Part shown: positions 1-11,852 of the stretch, one piece after another | How positions within the stretch are numbered: the stretch's first letter is position 1 | How the letters are laid out: the number at the start of each line of letters is the position of its first letter | Assembly: GCA_034440615.1 (NCBI GenBank) | Contig: JAOTOM010005180.1 | Span: 744,001 to 808,000 of the forward strand | Origin: Ashinkailepas kermadecensis | Taxonomy: Eukaryota > Arthropoda > Thecostraca > Neolepadidae | Reading direction: 5' to 3' | DNA: 64,000 nt | Notes under the pieces: model-generated | Database searches by the model: none | What the model was told of the DNA's origin: nothing | What the model saw: only the letters and a program-made list of their open reading frames with translations | Made by a program: the position numbers and the translations under genes

Positions 1-16
1 GCCGCTGTGCCTGTGG

Positions 17-148
17 CAGCTACCACACCCTCGGGGGCAGCGGAAAACCCGCAACAGTGCAGCCACCACACCCTCGAAGGGCAGCGGAGAACCCGCAACA
101 GTGCAGCCACCACAACCTCGGAGGGCAGCGGGGAACACGCAACAGTGG
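17..148. repeat. 44-bp tandem repeat, three copies
   Basis: Three consecutive units of 43-44 bp begin near 17, 60 and 104. Each contains a CAGCCACCAC-like start, a CCTCGGAGGGCAGCGG-like core and a CGCAACAGTG end. Units differ by only a few bases. The array is cut by the window start, so its real length is unknown. No coding role is apparent. Confidence 0.85.
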
Positions 149-3100
149 CAGATGTAAACCCCGATGCCGTATAATGCTTGTATGAAACCCCTGAGCTGCT
201 CATGATATTTTTTCAAATTTAGTCTATCCTACTGGAATTAACGAGCGTGTCTTGTAACAAAAATAGGAACTTCAGCTTGTTACTGTCACAGAGCGGATGC
301 AGATCAAGGTTGCCATGCACAATTAGTTTTTTAGACCGGCATTGAAACATTTAGTATGATCTGTCCGTAAAAGACATTACAGCAAGCCAAACATGGCTGC
401 TAGACTGATAATCACGAAAACTACATCAATGCAAGAAGTGATCTCAGGTTAGATCATCACAATCAAACATAATTCGCCAAGTTGTACGTCGGGGGAATTG
501 ATTGTGAACACGTCGGATGAATAATTTTATCTGAATCAATATGCTTGACAAACCGGAAGTATACATGACAGATTATTTCCCTTTATGGCTGTCGAAGCTT
601 GAATTCAATATCAGACCCGGTCGCGGAGCTATGGCGTCACAAGTTCCGACTGTGCATGTATGATGAGCGAACACTCGGGGGCTAAAATGCCGATTATGAC
701 GAGGTAAAGACAACTGAATCAGAGTTTCTGGACATGATCGATGGCCTTGATCACGTTACGCATCATGGCGTTGTACAAAGTCTTCAGTTTGTATGTCAGT
801 TATATTGAACTACGAAACGAGACAATGATCTGAAAACTACCTCTACTTCGAGGTGGCTGACTGCACTACTCCGACAATGATTTTGCTGATCTGATCTGGG
901 AGGTCAATTGAAGGACGGAGACACAATGCTTTGAGTAATCTACAAATTTAACCAAATATGCTGCGTCAGGCCTGTCGTTGTATATCTATGTCTATCGTAG
1001 AGCAGAACTTAGGTAAGAGTCAAACTTATCCCGCACTTGGAGCAGTAGGAATTATACAGCACTGTTAGGCTTAGAATACTTCTATTTCCAACTGTAATTA
1101 GGCGAATATTTCTTAAGGACGGCAGACGATTGAAAAATGGTTCGCAGGATTCACGTGTGCACCAAGTGCCACGGAGGAACTGACGTCATTCTGGAACAAT
1201 GAACACCACCCATAATTAGCGCTGTGTGTGGGATTGAAATACGGGAGCCAAGTTCCAAGATACGCCAGTGCAAGGCGCCATTAGTAGTGCTGGACGACCG
1301 AAGGCAACGCGTGACCTTTAAAACTCCCATGCTGTGGGCACAAGTTCGAGCATCATATCTTCATTTTGTTGGCAGCGGACGATGGCGGCGCGGTGATCTT
1401 CACTGAGGTGACGAGGCCAGGCACGCAGCGCCACCTGCCCGGCACCGCGAGTGCTCGCATAAATTATGTCTGAACAAAAAATAACGGAGTACTCAGGAGG
1501 AAACATTGTGATGGCAACTGGTAAGAGTCAAAATATACAGGGTGGGTCAAATTCTGGGTGATGGAAGTAGAACTTCACATGTTATAGCAAAATAGCGTTA
1601 ACAGGGTTCGAAAGGCGGACCGGGTCGGATCGTTCATTCGCGTATTCTGCATGTACCGAGCAGGTTCACTTCGGCTTCAACTTCGCTCGTAATGACAACT
1701 TCGGTACAACCCCTGTAGCAGGAGAACTGCCCACAAACCACGCATTTCACCGACACAGATGTAACGTGCTCCCACATAGGCAAACTTGGTAGGCTCTCCT
1801 GGTGTTTTTCTGTCACCGAGGCGGATCCCCTGGCAGGTGCGACACCATGTCAGCTGCCATATACCGGGAAAATGCAATTACAGAACGCAGCGCAGCGAAG
1901 CCGGTCATTTGTGCAGCGGTTCCACCCGGGACACGTTTCCCGACTAGTTATGGAAACGATTTGCCCGGTCTGAACTTTCTGGTTCCGCACGTCCAACTGG
2001 CCGTCAGTTTGTGAGAATTATGTGCTTAATTGCAACAGTTGGATTTGCAATCCAACCCTCGCGTTCGCAATTTATCGATCGGAAACAGAATGTGGCCATC
2101 TTTGTGACAGTTGCACGCGGTTGGAGACCGCCGCATTGGTCTGTCAGTCCGGTGGCCGCAGTGGCGCCCACGCATTGGCAGTCTGTTGAATCCTCCGACA
2201 GAGATGAAGTGTCGTACTGAACCCACCGACTCGGAATGGTTGCGCATTCTGCATTTGCGACAAGACAGGCGGTTGAGTGCCTTACGAGGGTGTAATCTGC
2301 TGAAATCGAATGTCATGCATAGCAAAATATGGGGGGGGGGGGGAGTGAACCGTTGTGTGAAAATGGAAGTTGATCATCGACAACTGACTCATTGGCTTGC
2401 ATGTGAAAGAGGATGTCATAGCATGGACCATGGCATCGGAGTCGGGTGGTGAGATGGGACTAATATCTAACTGATAAATTCCGACCTTCCATGTGGAACG
2501 AGAGCAAGAACAGGAAGATGAATGCATCAGAAGATGATCTGCGCATCAGTTTCCAACGCTGACGCGCGCAAATGCAGCATCATGCTTATAACGCGCCGTG
2601 GACAAGAGGAAGACCCTCCCTCTGCCTTCTCCCAGATAAACTGTACCTGAGAGGGCTATGGCCAACGCTACGAAACTCTCATGGTGAATGGAGGTGGAGA
2701 CGAGCAAGAGCAATACTTGAACGTGCAGTGCAGTGGAATGTCCGTGTCAATCAGTCACAGGCGCATTGCCTTAAGCAGTGTAGTCGAATGTCCGTGCCAA
2801 TTAGTCACAGCCGCATTGCCTTCAGTGTGTATACAGTAACGCGCCTTCAAGCATGTATGCATAGCTTAAGTGACATCGAATGCGATACATTCACCAACTT
2901 ATATTGCTAAAGGCAGACATAAAAGTATGTCCCTCCCTGGAATTGAGCACAGTACACCGGACTACAGACCACGCACTGCAGCCATTTGTCACCCCGGACG
3001 GATGGCGAGTGCTGGCTGCGATGCGAGGTGAATGGGAAGCTGACCGCGATTGAGGATGCTGTCGTGAATCACTTTCTCGGAACAAAGAGTGAGAGTACTT

Positions 3101-3266
3101 CAGGAGAAATATGGTGATGAACCGTTAGCCAACCTCAAGATGAAAAGAGCAGAGCTGGCTCTGAGTGACAACATTTTAGCTTGACGTTCTGTGTGACAGC
3201 CTTGAACGCTGGTGAAGTTTCCCGCCGAGCGGAAATGCCGCCGCGATCCTCTGCCTTTAACACAGA
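149..3266. other. Unassigned intergenic DNA
   Basis: No open frame here resembles a known family and no splice-supported exon chain could be built. Visible items are a mariner-type terminal motif (ATACAGGGTGGGTCAAATTC, from 1535) without a recognised partner, a poly-G run near 2331-2343, and a 50-bp tandem duplication at 2736-2835. The rest is mixed-composition sequence in which I see nothing. Confidence 0.5.
2736..2835. repeat. 50-bp tandem duplication
   Basis: Two adjacent 50-bp units start with GAATGTCCGTG at 2736 and 2786 and share the core AGTCACAG(G/C)CGCATTGCCTT. They differ at several positions, so the duplication is not recent. Confidence 0.75.
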
Positions 3267-4080
3267 TTAACCCTCCCCGTCTTTCCGGTCATATCCTCAC
3301 ACCCCGTCTCGGGGGGGGGGGGGGTTGATACAAACCCGCTCTAATCTCCAAACTAAACGTCGCACGAAAACGAAAAAGATGTCATCGGATAGCGCTCGAC
3401 GAGTAGGGCCAGACACCACCCCCAAAATTGTATCCCCTCCAAAATGACGTCGCTAGGGGGCGTAAGTTTTCACGACTTACATCATGTCCTTGGCTCCGGG
3501 AGTTCATTTTTGGGAATATTTGAAAAAAAAAAAAATATTTGTAATCAGAAAAGGAAGGCGAAATCGACCATGGCCCTAAAACTTTCCAAAATTCTTTTTT
3601 TTTGAAATTTCAAAATTGTGAGTTCAATTTCCTTTCATTTTTCTTTTTATAATTGGTAGAGTGGACCGAAGAACGATGTTCGAAGTCAACTTTATCTCAT
3701 AAAAAATGCTTACTTTAGCCAGAATCTTCGATTTTAGCTCTTCTGGGCAAATATGCAAAACTATTAAGTAATCAAAAACGGAAAAAAATCCTCTGGAACG
3801 TTTTGTTTCGTCCTTCAAGATAAGCAAACGCTGAAAGTGTCATTAAAATATCTCAATCCGTTAAAGCGTGACGACTGGTTGAACATTTCTGGAGGTGACC
3901 TCACTTGACCTTGACTAACTCGTTAACCCTAGATGACCTGACCTTAAAATTTTGACACAACATGTCAAATTGTTGTGAAAAAAGGTATGTAAAATTTCGG
4001 TGCGCTACCGCGCGCCGTTCTTTCACTATCCGTGGAAAACCTTAGAGGGGGTTATCACCCCCCGAGACGGCGCGGGTTAA
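3267..4080 (+). mobile_element. piggyBac-like non-autonomous element, copy 1 (TTAA-bounded)
   Basis: The segment is flanked by TTAA on both sides (3267-3270 and 4077-4080). Its ends are inverted: CCCTCCCCGTCTTTCC on the left and, read inward from the right, CCCGCGCCGTCTCGG. TTAA target duplications and termini beginning CCC are the known signature of the piggyBac superfamily. The 806-bp interior is AT-rich with no transposase, so it would depend on an enzyme encoded elsewhere. A second, inverted copy lies at 57952-58799 and matches over its whole length with small indels, which fixes the boundaries independently. The short open frame inside (3624-3827, minus) is AT-rich and looks like chance. 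Assignment to piggyBac rests on ends only. Confidence 0.75.
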
Positions 4081-5410
4081 GAACACTTCATGCATAGCAT
4101 TAGATAATAATTGATGTTTGTCACTTTGCGTTCACGTTTGTCGCTTCAACCGTTGACGTTTGCCATTTCATCAGTCGCCTAACTAGGTGTGGTCAGAGCG
4201 CTCAAGTGACTTCCCCTGAACAGAACAATCACGTGTTCTTTGTCCAGAGGTCTGTTTTGCAAATAGCAATCCAATAAAAAGAAAGCATCTACGCAGATTG
4301 TTTACAGTCCCTTTCACGGCAATGGAAATAAAAGTAAGGAACGTATGCATTTTACGTTACAATTCAACTCAACTGTCTCTCGAATCCTGCTTCACCAATC
4401 GAAACTTTACGCGAAAATAGTTCCGATAGTTTGCCACGGGTGTGCTATAATTGCACAAACACGTACATTTCAGGCCGAAAAACTACGAAGGGATGGCATT
4501 GCTTTCCCCAGAATGAATGTTGTCCTTTTGTTGAAAGTTGTTCCTGTCATTTACATTATATTTTATTATGGAAGGCCTCATTTTTTATAAAAGATGATGT
4601 TTTGATGAGACTAAAAGAGAATGTCAGGCTAGCCGGCCTACCGCAAAGACCGAGAGTTCCCAGGTCAAGAATTAAAATGGAATGGTCGTGGGCAGACACA
4701 TTTAGGTTTGTTTTTAAGTAGTACCTACCTGTGCAACGACCTAGGTTTTTTGTTCGGGTTAAAATTCCGAAATATATCGGATTTCGTCCATAGTAGTTCG
4801 CACGGTACTCCAAATTAGGGCGGTTGCTTCGCAAGGGCGGGCAAAGAAAGCAGGGAGCACATTGCGGACAGATGCTTCCCCATCCCTCTCCACATGGAAA
4901 CCTGACGCACCTCTGACGGAAAGGCTCTTTTCCCGGTGAGACTGAAGTGCCCCTTCCCTTTAACAGATTCAAAACTTTCAGCAGAATAGGTCCTCCAGAC
5001 GAATGCCTTTTCGCTATAAATATTCCTTGATCCGCCGATATTAGATAGGTACGCACCTAATTATTGACGTCTTAGCAGTCATTCTGAATCAGTATATCTT
5101 CGAATATATACAAAGGTCAGTTCATCTAAACTACTAAGTCTGCAGTAGATTTTGCCACTGTTTTATTTCCGATACTACTAGGGCATCTTCTTAAGTGAAC
5201 AACTTGAAGTCAATCACATATTGGCAATGTGCTGTATGTTAAACATTTAGTGCATCGCACTTCATATTGATATTGTCCCAGAATCACGAAGCCAGCCAAC
5301 CACTATAAGACGTCGCCTCTGAGGTTCACGCTGAGATCTCGTTTCGTCGTTGATTCGCCTGAACAAAGTGATGTGGCGGATGAACATTAGAACGCAATGC
5401 AGTTTCCCAA
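4081..5410. other. Unassigned intergenic DNA
   Basis: The longest open frame (4556-5056, minus, 166 codons) has no recognisable domain, signal or repeat, and no neighbouring exon supports it. I treat it as chance. Nothing else stands out. Confidence 0.45.
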
Positions 5411-5414
5411 AAAA

Positions 5415-5425
5415 TATGTATATTT

Positions 5426-5501
<76 letters not shown>

Positions 5502-5535
5502 TTATTTATCTATATATATATAAATATATAAATAT
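5415..5535. repeat. (TA)n microsatellite
   Basis: Nearly pure TA dinucleotides run over about 100 bp, broken by a few TTTA and CATA variants. Long TA tracts recur at 9.5, 24.9, 25.1, 43.7, 44.4 and 55.0 kb. Confidence 0.95.
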
Positions 5536-6590
5536 AAACGTCGAGCGCCTAGCACATAAATATGCAACTACAATGAAGTTCGAGTTATATGTAGCATTAT
5601 CTCTTTCAATTATAGCCACAAGGATATTTAATGAGTTAATTACTTTTTCAAATTCATGACGTCATTGTGTAGAAGTTCTAAGACGGCATGAAATTCTAGG
5701 ACAAAAAGTACGATGTTAGTGAAGCACGTTTTGCGTAGCCGCTACAATGGAGACCCATTGCACTTTTTGTACGATTATCCTAGAATCGTAGTTCTTATTG
5801 TTTTATGAAACAGTCCTTAGGTCGGTGTTCGTGCCGCCGACTGCAGCATGTTTCGAGACGCTACACGTGCGCGTCGGACCTTCTATCACGTTGTCGCTTC
5901 TCCCACGGCTTTATCACGCCTCTGACTGCCCTACTACATCCCAGAGCGACCTTCAGGCTCATCAGCCCTGCCGGATGACGGCAGTAGTGCTTTGTCACCT
6001 GCGACGGCATTTTCCATGGCCACAGTAGCGCACGGTGCAATTCCACCTGCGACACCGTGGCGTGATGGACACGACGGCACACCCTCACCTGTGAGCCACG
6101 GTGTCCACTGCCCCAGCGGACATCGGCACGTGCATTATTCATCTGACGGCTGACGACGACGATCAAAGGCGTCTGTCCGGAATATCGGATGTCAGCATAC
6201 GTGGCCGGCTGCGCATCAACGATTCAACTCGCGTCTGCTTATTGCGCGCAATAAATGCCACCAGTTTAAGGCCATCACCGCCGCGGGCGCCATGAAATGC
6301 CCATACGTTTTTAATCGTACCTGCTCCATTGCATAGGACACTGGCCACGAGCATAATCATTGGTCGATGCTCGCCTGGCCTTTGGCAGGCATGCGTGGTT
6401 GTAATGTCTTGGCACCACAATGCGCAGCTGATCACAATGCCTTGACATTTCACGGTGCATCTGATCACATTCTTGGCATTGATCACTGTCTTGGCATTGT
6501 ACATCGCGAATGGTCACACTGTCTCGGCATTGTCTCTCTGACAGTGAACGGCCCGAACTTATATGTAAACAGGGCGTAAGTGATGCAACA
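5536..6590. other. Unassigned DNA with short repeated words
   Basis: No gene recognised. Between about 6400 and 6530 the words CTTGGCATTG, GATCACAATG and CTGATCAC recur irregularly, and similar words return at 7083-7160. This suggests an older short-unit repeat on both sides of the 6.6-7.07 kb segment. Confidence 0.4.
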
Positions 6591-7076
6591 TTATATCGAA
6601 GAGTATATCCTGATTGTCTTGTTTTTCATATGATGCTGCGATCGCGCTACCGGTGAATTAGTAAGCAAAGCAGATTAAGATTATATACACACCTGAAAAC
6701 GCATTAAATGACATAGTATAGATTGGGGACTTAGATTCGGGTGTCATGAAGAACGTAAACACACTGATCCAAGAGGCAATGCAGAAAATAGAAATGAAGC
6801 TTAGGAGAGAAATGCAGGACATCAAGGAATATAGCAAAAGGAACAAAGATGAGACAGGCTGAACAAATACAGGAGGAAAACAAACAAATAAAAAGGACCT
6901 AGCTGACACAATCACGTGGATGAAATTGAGCAGTATACACGGAAGGACCCTCTGGTTCTGCTTTGATTCTTGGTGGGGGTGGATTACCATCTGCCCCACC
7001 GGACACATGAGGAACCAGGAAAAAAATAGGGATATCACAAGAAGATCATGAAAGAGAAACGTGGAGTATTGGAATC
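6591..7076 (+). pseudogene. Possible coiled-coil ORF1 remnant of a LINE
   Basis: A frame around 6725-6860 reads a charged, heptad-like stretch (QEAMQKIEMKLRREMQDIKE) and continues after a frame change with EQIQEENKQIKR. Long charged coiled coils are typical of ORF1 proteins of some LINEs, but also of many unrelated proteins. Stops interrupt the reading and no reverse transcriptase follows. Similar short words flank the segment (6400-6530 and 7083-7160), as if it were inserted into a pre-existing repeat. A chance charged stretch is a real alternative. Confidence 0.25.
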
Positions 7077-8511
7077 TTGGATCATAATGTCTTGGCATCA
7101 TGCGGTGCAACTGATTGCAATGGTTTGAAATCGCACGATGTAACTGATGATGTCTTGTATTGTTCCTACTCCCGGAAAAAGGTGACTAGTGATTTTGAGG
7201 GCCATGAGGCACCCAACATCAAAGATCAAGTCCCAAAGCCCCAACAAATCAATCGATTGAGGTGTGCAGGCGTTGTGGTTCCAACATAATCCCAAGATGT
7301 TTCAAGCATGTGGCATACATGAAGGTACAACTTTCCCACGGAGGGCGAGGGAGCAGTGATGATAACTTATGACTCATTTTTGACAGCACCAAGAACTGGC
7401 CGGCCTTTTCACCAGTCTCGTCGCTGACCCCGCTGTGTCCCTGTCCAGTTTTCTTTAATGCTGATGTGCTTTGCGAACAATAGCAGAGAAAATGTGCATT
7501 TACATTAGAGCGATAGCCACCGATTCACCAAGCCATTTGCATAGCAATGCGCATCGGTAGCATTCCGGCTGAGGCACTAAAGCAGTTGTTTCACAAGTGT
7601 GCAGTACATTCAGTATCATCGCGCGCTTCCGGCAACTGGCACCTGTTGGTCTGTATTAAGTAAGGGCGACATTGACGATGAGGAGATCGTGCTGCAATGA
7701 GTGCGGTGTCGGCGGACGGCAGTGCCGGAGGGCACACAGCCAGACGGTGTGCACACACAGAACTGCGCCTTAATTACGACACATCAGAACAGCAGGTCAG
7801 CCGCAGGAAGGCAAGCGGCTGCTGCGACACGTCGTATCCAGACTCGAACAGGTTGGGTAGAAGACTTGTTGTTCGCTCGCACGGTGGGGTACAGTGCCCA
7901 TGGTGGCTTCGTCACCTCATTTACTGCAGCGACTACTTTCGGCGCCGCAATTAATCGTAAACCGCTTCGGTGATGTTCAAAATTAAAACACCATTGGCGA
8001 AAAAAACTAAGGAGTCATGGAAATGAATATCTTCACTAACAATTTGCAACTTATATAACAACTGGGCAGTATTTGCCCCTACTGGAATGGGCAGTGATGG
8101 ATGAAGGAGCAACCTGTTCAAAAACATTACCAAGTGCATCAACATAAAAAAATTATGATATTTTCCCTGAACATAGTTGGTCATTGTTATATCTATTCTG
8201 GTGATTTTTGGAACCTTGTTTTTTCAGGTACATACACGAACAAAAAAGTTAATTGCATTATCTTTGTACTGAAACCGAATATTTAGCCTTAGCAAAACTG
8301 TTATGTGCTTTTTAGCCAAGTGATGCTTGGTGCTCATTTGTATGTCGAAATTAATTCGATGTCAGGTGAACGTTACACATAAAATGGGTCAACATTTCTT
8401 GCTGCGTTGTACAGAATACATCGGAACATTTCTTATTTTGCCCTAGTTTGATCGGCATCTCCATTTTTTCAAGTCTCCTAGGTCTCCTCAAGTACGTATC
8501 AGCGCTTTAAA
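7077..8511. other. Unassigned intergenic DNA
   Basis: Two overlapping frames of 85-90 codons at 7697-7973 show no family resemblance. A short CxxC-containing stretch near 7260 (VCRRCGSN) could suggest a zinc knuckle, but the remaining ligands are absent. No other structure seen. Confidence 0.4.
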
Positions 8512-9194
8512 CGCAACTGTCCATTCGCCAAGGAGCAGTCCAATTGGATTGTCTTGAAGTACTTCGAGCTGAAAAGCTTGAACCCGTGAGGAGGGTCTTC
8601 TGTCTTCACTTCTTCCTCACAATCCCAGAGATATAGAAAAGGTTAACGCATTCCACAGGCTGGTCCACGAAATCCACGGGAAGTGCAATAAAATCCACGG
8701 GAAGAAGGCGTCCTCGGGTGGCATCGTGGATGCCTGTGCAAGTGCCTCACGGTGCACTGGTTTGACGGGTTCGTGGACAGCTGTCGTGCCCACTTGGAGA
8801 ATCTGAAGACCGTGGTGTGGTCAGCTGCACGACATCAAGCACCTTGTCGCCGGTGCTTGTTTCAACAAGACGGGGCAACGCCTCATATGACTGCACCAGT
8901 AATAGAGTTCCTGCGCTCTCAGAAGATCATTTCCCTCAACAGCGAGTACCACTGGAGCTCAGACCTGTCCTGTCTGGACTTCAGCTTTCGGTCCCAGACC
9001 ATGGTGCAGGTAGTGAGATGTGAGCCTAGATAATCGCCCAGTTGAAGATGGTAGTGAAGGACTTCGCTTCGATCATGAACGAAGAACAACTGGGAAAGGC
9101 GGCCAGACATACCCAGCAAAGAGCAGAGCTATGGAAGTCTGTGAGGGGTGACTACTTCGAGCACCTCTTCCAGAAAATCGATGGAGAAGAATAA
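8512..9194 (+). pseudogene. Tc1/mariner-superfamily transposase, degenerate and internally deleted
   Basis: The transposase would cut and rejoin element ends in the nucleus using a DDE/D triad. Three blocks are recognisable. An N-terminal block begins at 8512 (CPFAKEQSNWIVLKYFELK), resembling the first helix of the paired-like DNA-binding region. A catalytic block at about 8855-9005 contains FQQDGATPH, with the second acidic residue, and a decayed SSDLSCLDF, normally a proline-rich SPDL motif carrying the third acidic residue. A C-terminal block at about 9036-9194 (KDFASIMNEEQLGKAARHTQ) ends at a TAA. The blocks lie in different frames, a stop follows the N-terminal block, and the region with the first catalytic Asp is missing. 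About 680 bp remain against roughly 1 kb for an intact gene. No terminal inverted repeats were found. It is a non-functional fossil. Confidence 0.8.
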
Positions 9195-9386
9195 CATCAA
9201 GTGTGCCTAATGCGCTATGTCCAATAAAACGTGCTTCGGATGTCTTTCGATTAATTATACTCCGTACAATAGATTTGATATCAGCTTACACTTTTCCACT
9301 TCCAAAAAATCACTCTCTCTCTCCCCACAATTTACGACAATATTGGTACGTAGCCAACATACAAGACAGCATAGACAAATACATAC

Positions 9387-10200
<814 letters not shown>

Positions 10201-10860
10201 GTCCTCGAGTTAAGTAAGGTCACCTGAGGGGAAGAGGTCAAATTGCTGTTTTCATTCAGCATCCAGTGCAATACATTTTCAATGCCACACTTTTGCAGGG
10301 ATCTTGAAAAGTTACTTAGCTATTCTCATACGCTACGGAATTTTGTATATCTGTATAAGCTGTCATGACGCCTATTAGGTCACAGGTCATGTGAAGTGAA
10401 AATATTTGACCTATTTCAAGAGTAATTATTTTTACCGTAAATAACGACATTAGAGTAATTTAATACTTAGATGTTCGTAAATGCATTCGTGTCAGTAATG
10501 CTGCCAATAATTATACAATCTGGATTTATTGTCCTCGGGTCAAGTGAGGTCATCTGGGACGAAGAAGCCAGCTCGCCGTTTTGGTCCATGTGCAATGGAT
10601 TGCATGTTTATAGGCTACATTTATACGAGGAGCTCGAAAAACGGACCTACGCTTTCGTATATACCTCAGAATATTATGTCGTGTTCTGTCGCCTGTATAA
10701 TTGACAAAATGTAATTTGCCATAGGTGCATGTATTTTCTGAGATCATCGTAATACAGCATACAGAATGGTGATGGTCGGTGCACATATCACAGATACATG
10801 TCTTGGTACATATTCTGAAAGCTTTATAGCATTTGTATCTCGAGTTAGAACCCATGAACC
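10201..10860. repeat. Diverged ~330-bp tandem repeat, two units
   Basis: The phrase GTCCTCG(A/G)GT(T/C)AAGT(A/G)AGGTCA begins both units, at 10201 and 10531. About 100 bp further on, both have matching stretches (GCAAT near the middle, then TTCGTATAT-like and TACGGA-like words). Divergence is high. Both units contain AGGTCA and TGACCT words. I see no coding capacity. Confidence 0.55.
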
Positions 10861-11176
10861 GGTTAGTTCCGAATTGCCACCATGCAACACATCTCCGGCC
10901 GTGACTGTTACGGGCATCACACAGCACATTTTTGGCCATCTCCGCCAGTGTCTGAACCACCTATCGCGACCGTCACCATCGCATCAGGATACGCCTACTC
11001 GTGCTCCGGACACCCAGGATCGAATATCCCGATGTTCTTGCTGTGCTTCTTGCACGCATAGTTGTCGCAGCCGGCACAGGGTGGCCGCTGCGTCAGTTTG
11101 CCTTTCAGTACGCAGAACCAATCGCTGCCTTTGATTTCAGACATGATGTAGCATGTCATGTACAATTATTATATCA

Positions 11177-11852
11177 TGTATCTGAACACAGCCATATTAA
11201 TAATTGACCTATGACGACTTAGCGTGTAGGAATGTCTTTGGCAATCGATATGTACATTTTCGACTTACTTATGTATGTATTTCCAGTCGTAAGCGTTCAT
11301 CATATTTCAATAAAATACATCCTATCAATATGACCCAGTATGGCCTACTTGAGGTCAAGCGGTAGACATTGTAGTATCTAGAGTAATCACAGCTGGATTA
11401 ACCTTTGATCATAATCTGTTTAGACTGTATCGAATGACAACAAGCAACCGTTTCAGACAGTAAAAGCAGCACCTGCGATCGAGTTTGTGATGTCATAATA
11501 AGATGAGCTGGCATTGTATCTGAAAACAGACATATGCATATTTGGCCTATGATGACCTCGCACGTAGGATGTTTTTGGCAACCGATATATCTGTTTCACA
11601 ACGCCTTGAATGTCTTTTCCGGTTTTAAGCAGTCATTATATTTGGATTCAATCCATAGGAATATGACCCAGAATGACCTAGTTAAGGTTACACGGTAACA
11701 AAATGACCTCTGGTACATCAACTGCACCTGTATTGCTCTGTCAGCATACATTGGTCCGATTGCATTTCATGACAACAAGCAACCATTTGGGACGTGAAAA
11801 CAGCACCTACGATCGATTTTAAGACGTCAATTAGTAAATTAGTAAGAAGTCG
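11177..11852. repeat. 338-bp tandem repeat, two units
   Basis: Units begin with TGTATCTGAA at 11177 and 11515, giving a 338-bp period. They share CCTATGA(C/T)GAC, GGCAA(T/C)CGATAT, TATGACCCAG(T/A)ATG and ATGACAACAAGCAACC in the same order. The period and the AGGTCA/TGACCT words resemble the block at 10201-10860, so they may be one satellite-like family. Confidence 0.7.

Noticed and set aside
1634..1877. Cys-containing minus-strand reading (WCRTCQGIRLGDRKT) resembling an integrase zinc-binding block
   Set aside because: Spacing of Cys and His residues does not fit, no integrase or reverse transcriptase motif lies nearby, and the reading is very short.
4556..5056. 166-codon minus-strand open frame
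   Set aside because: No domain, repeat, signal or neighbouring exon; length is reachable by chance in 64 kb of six-frame sequence.
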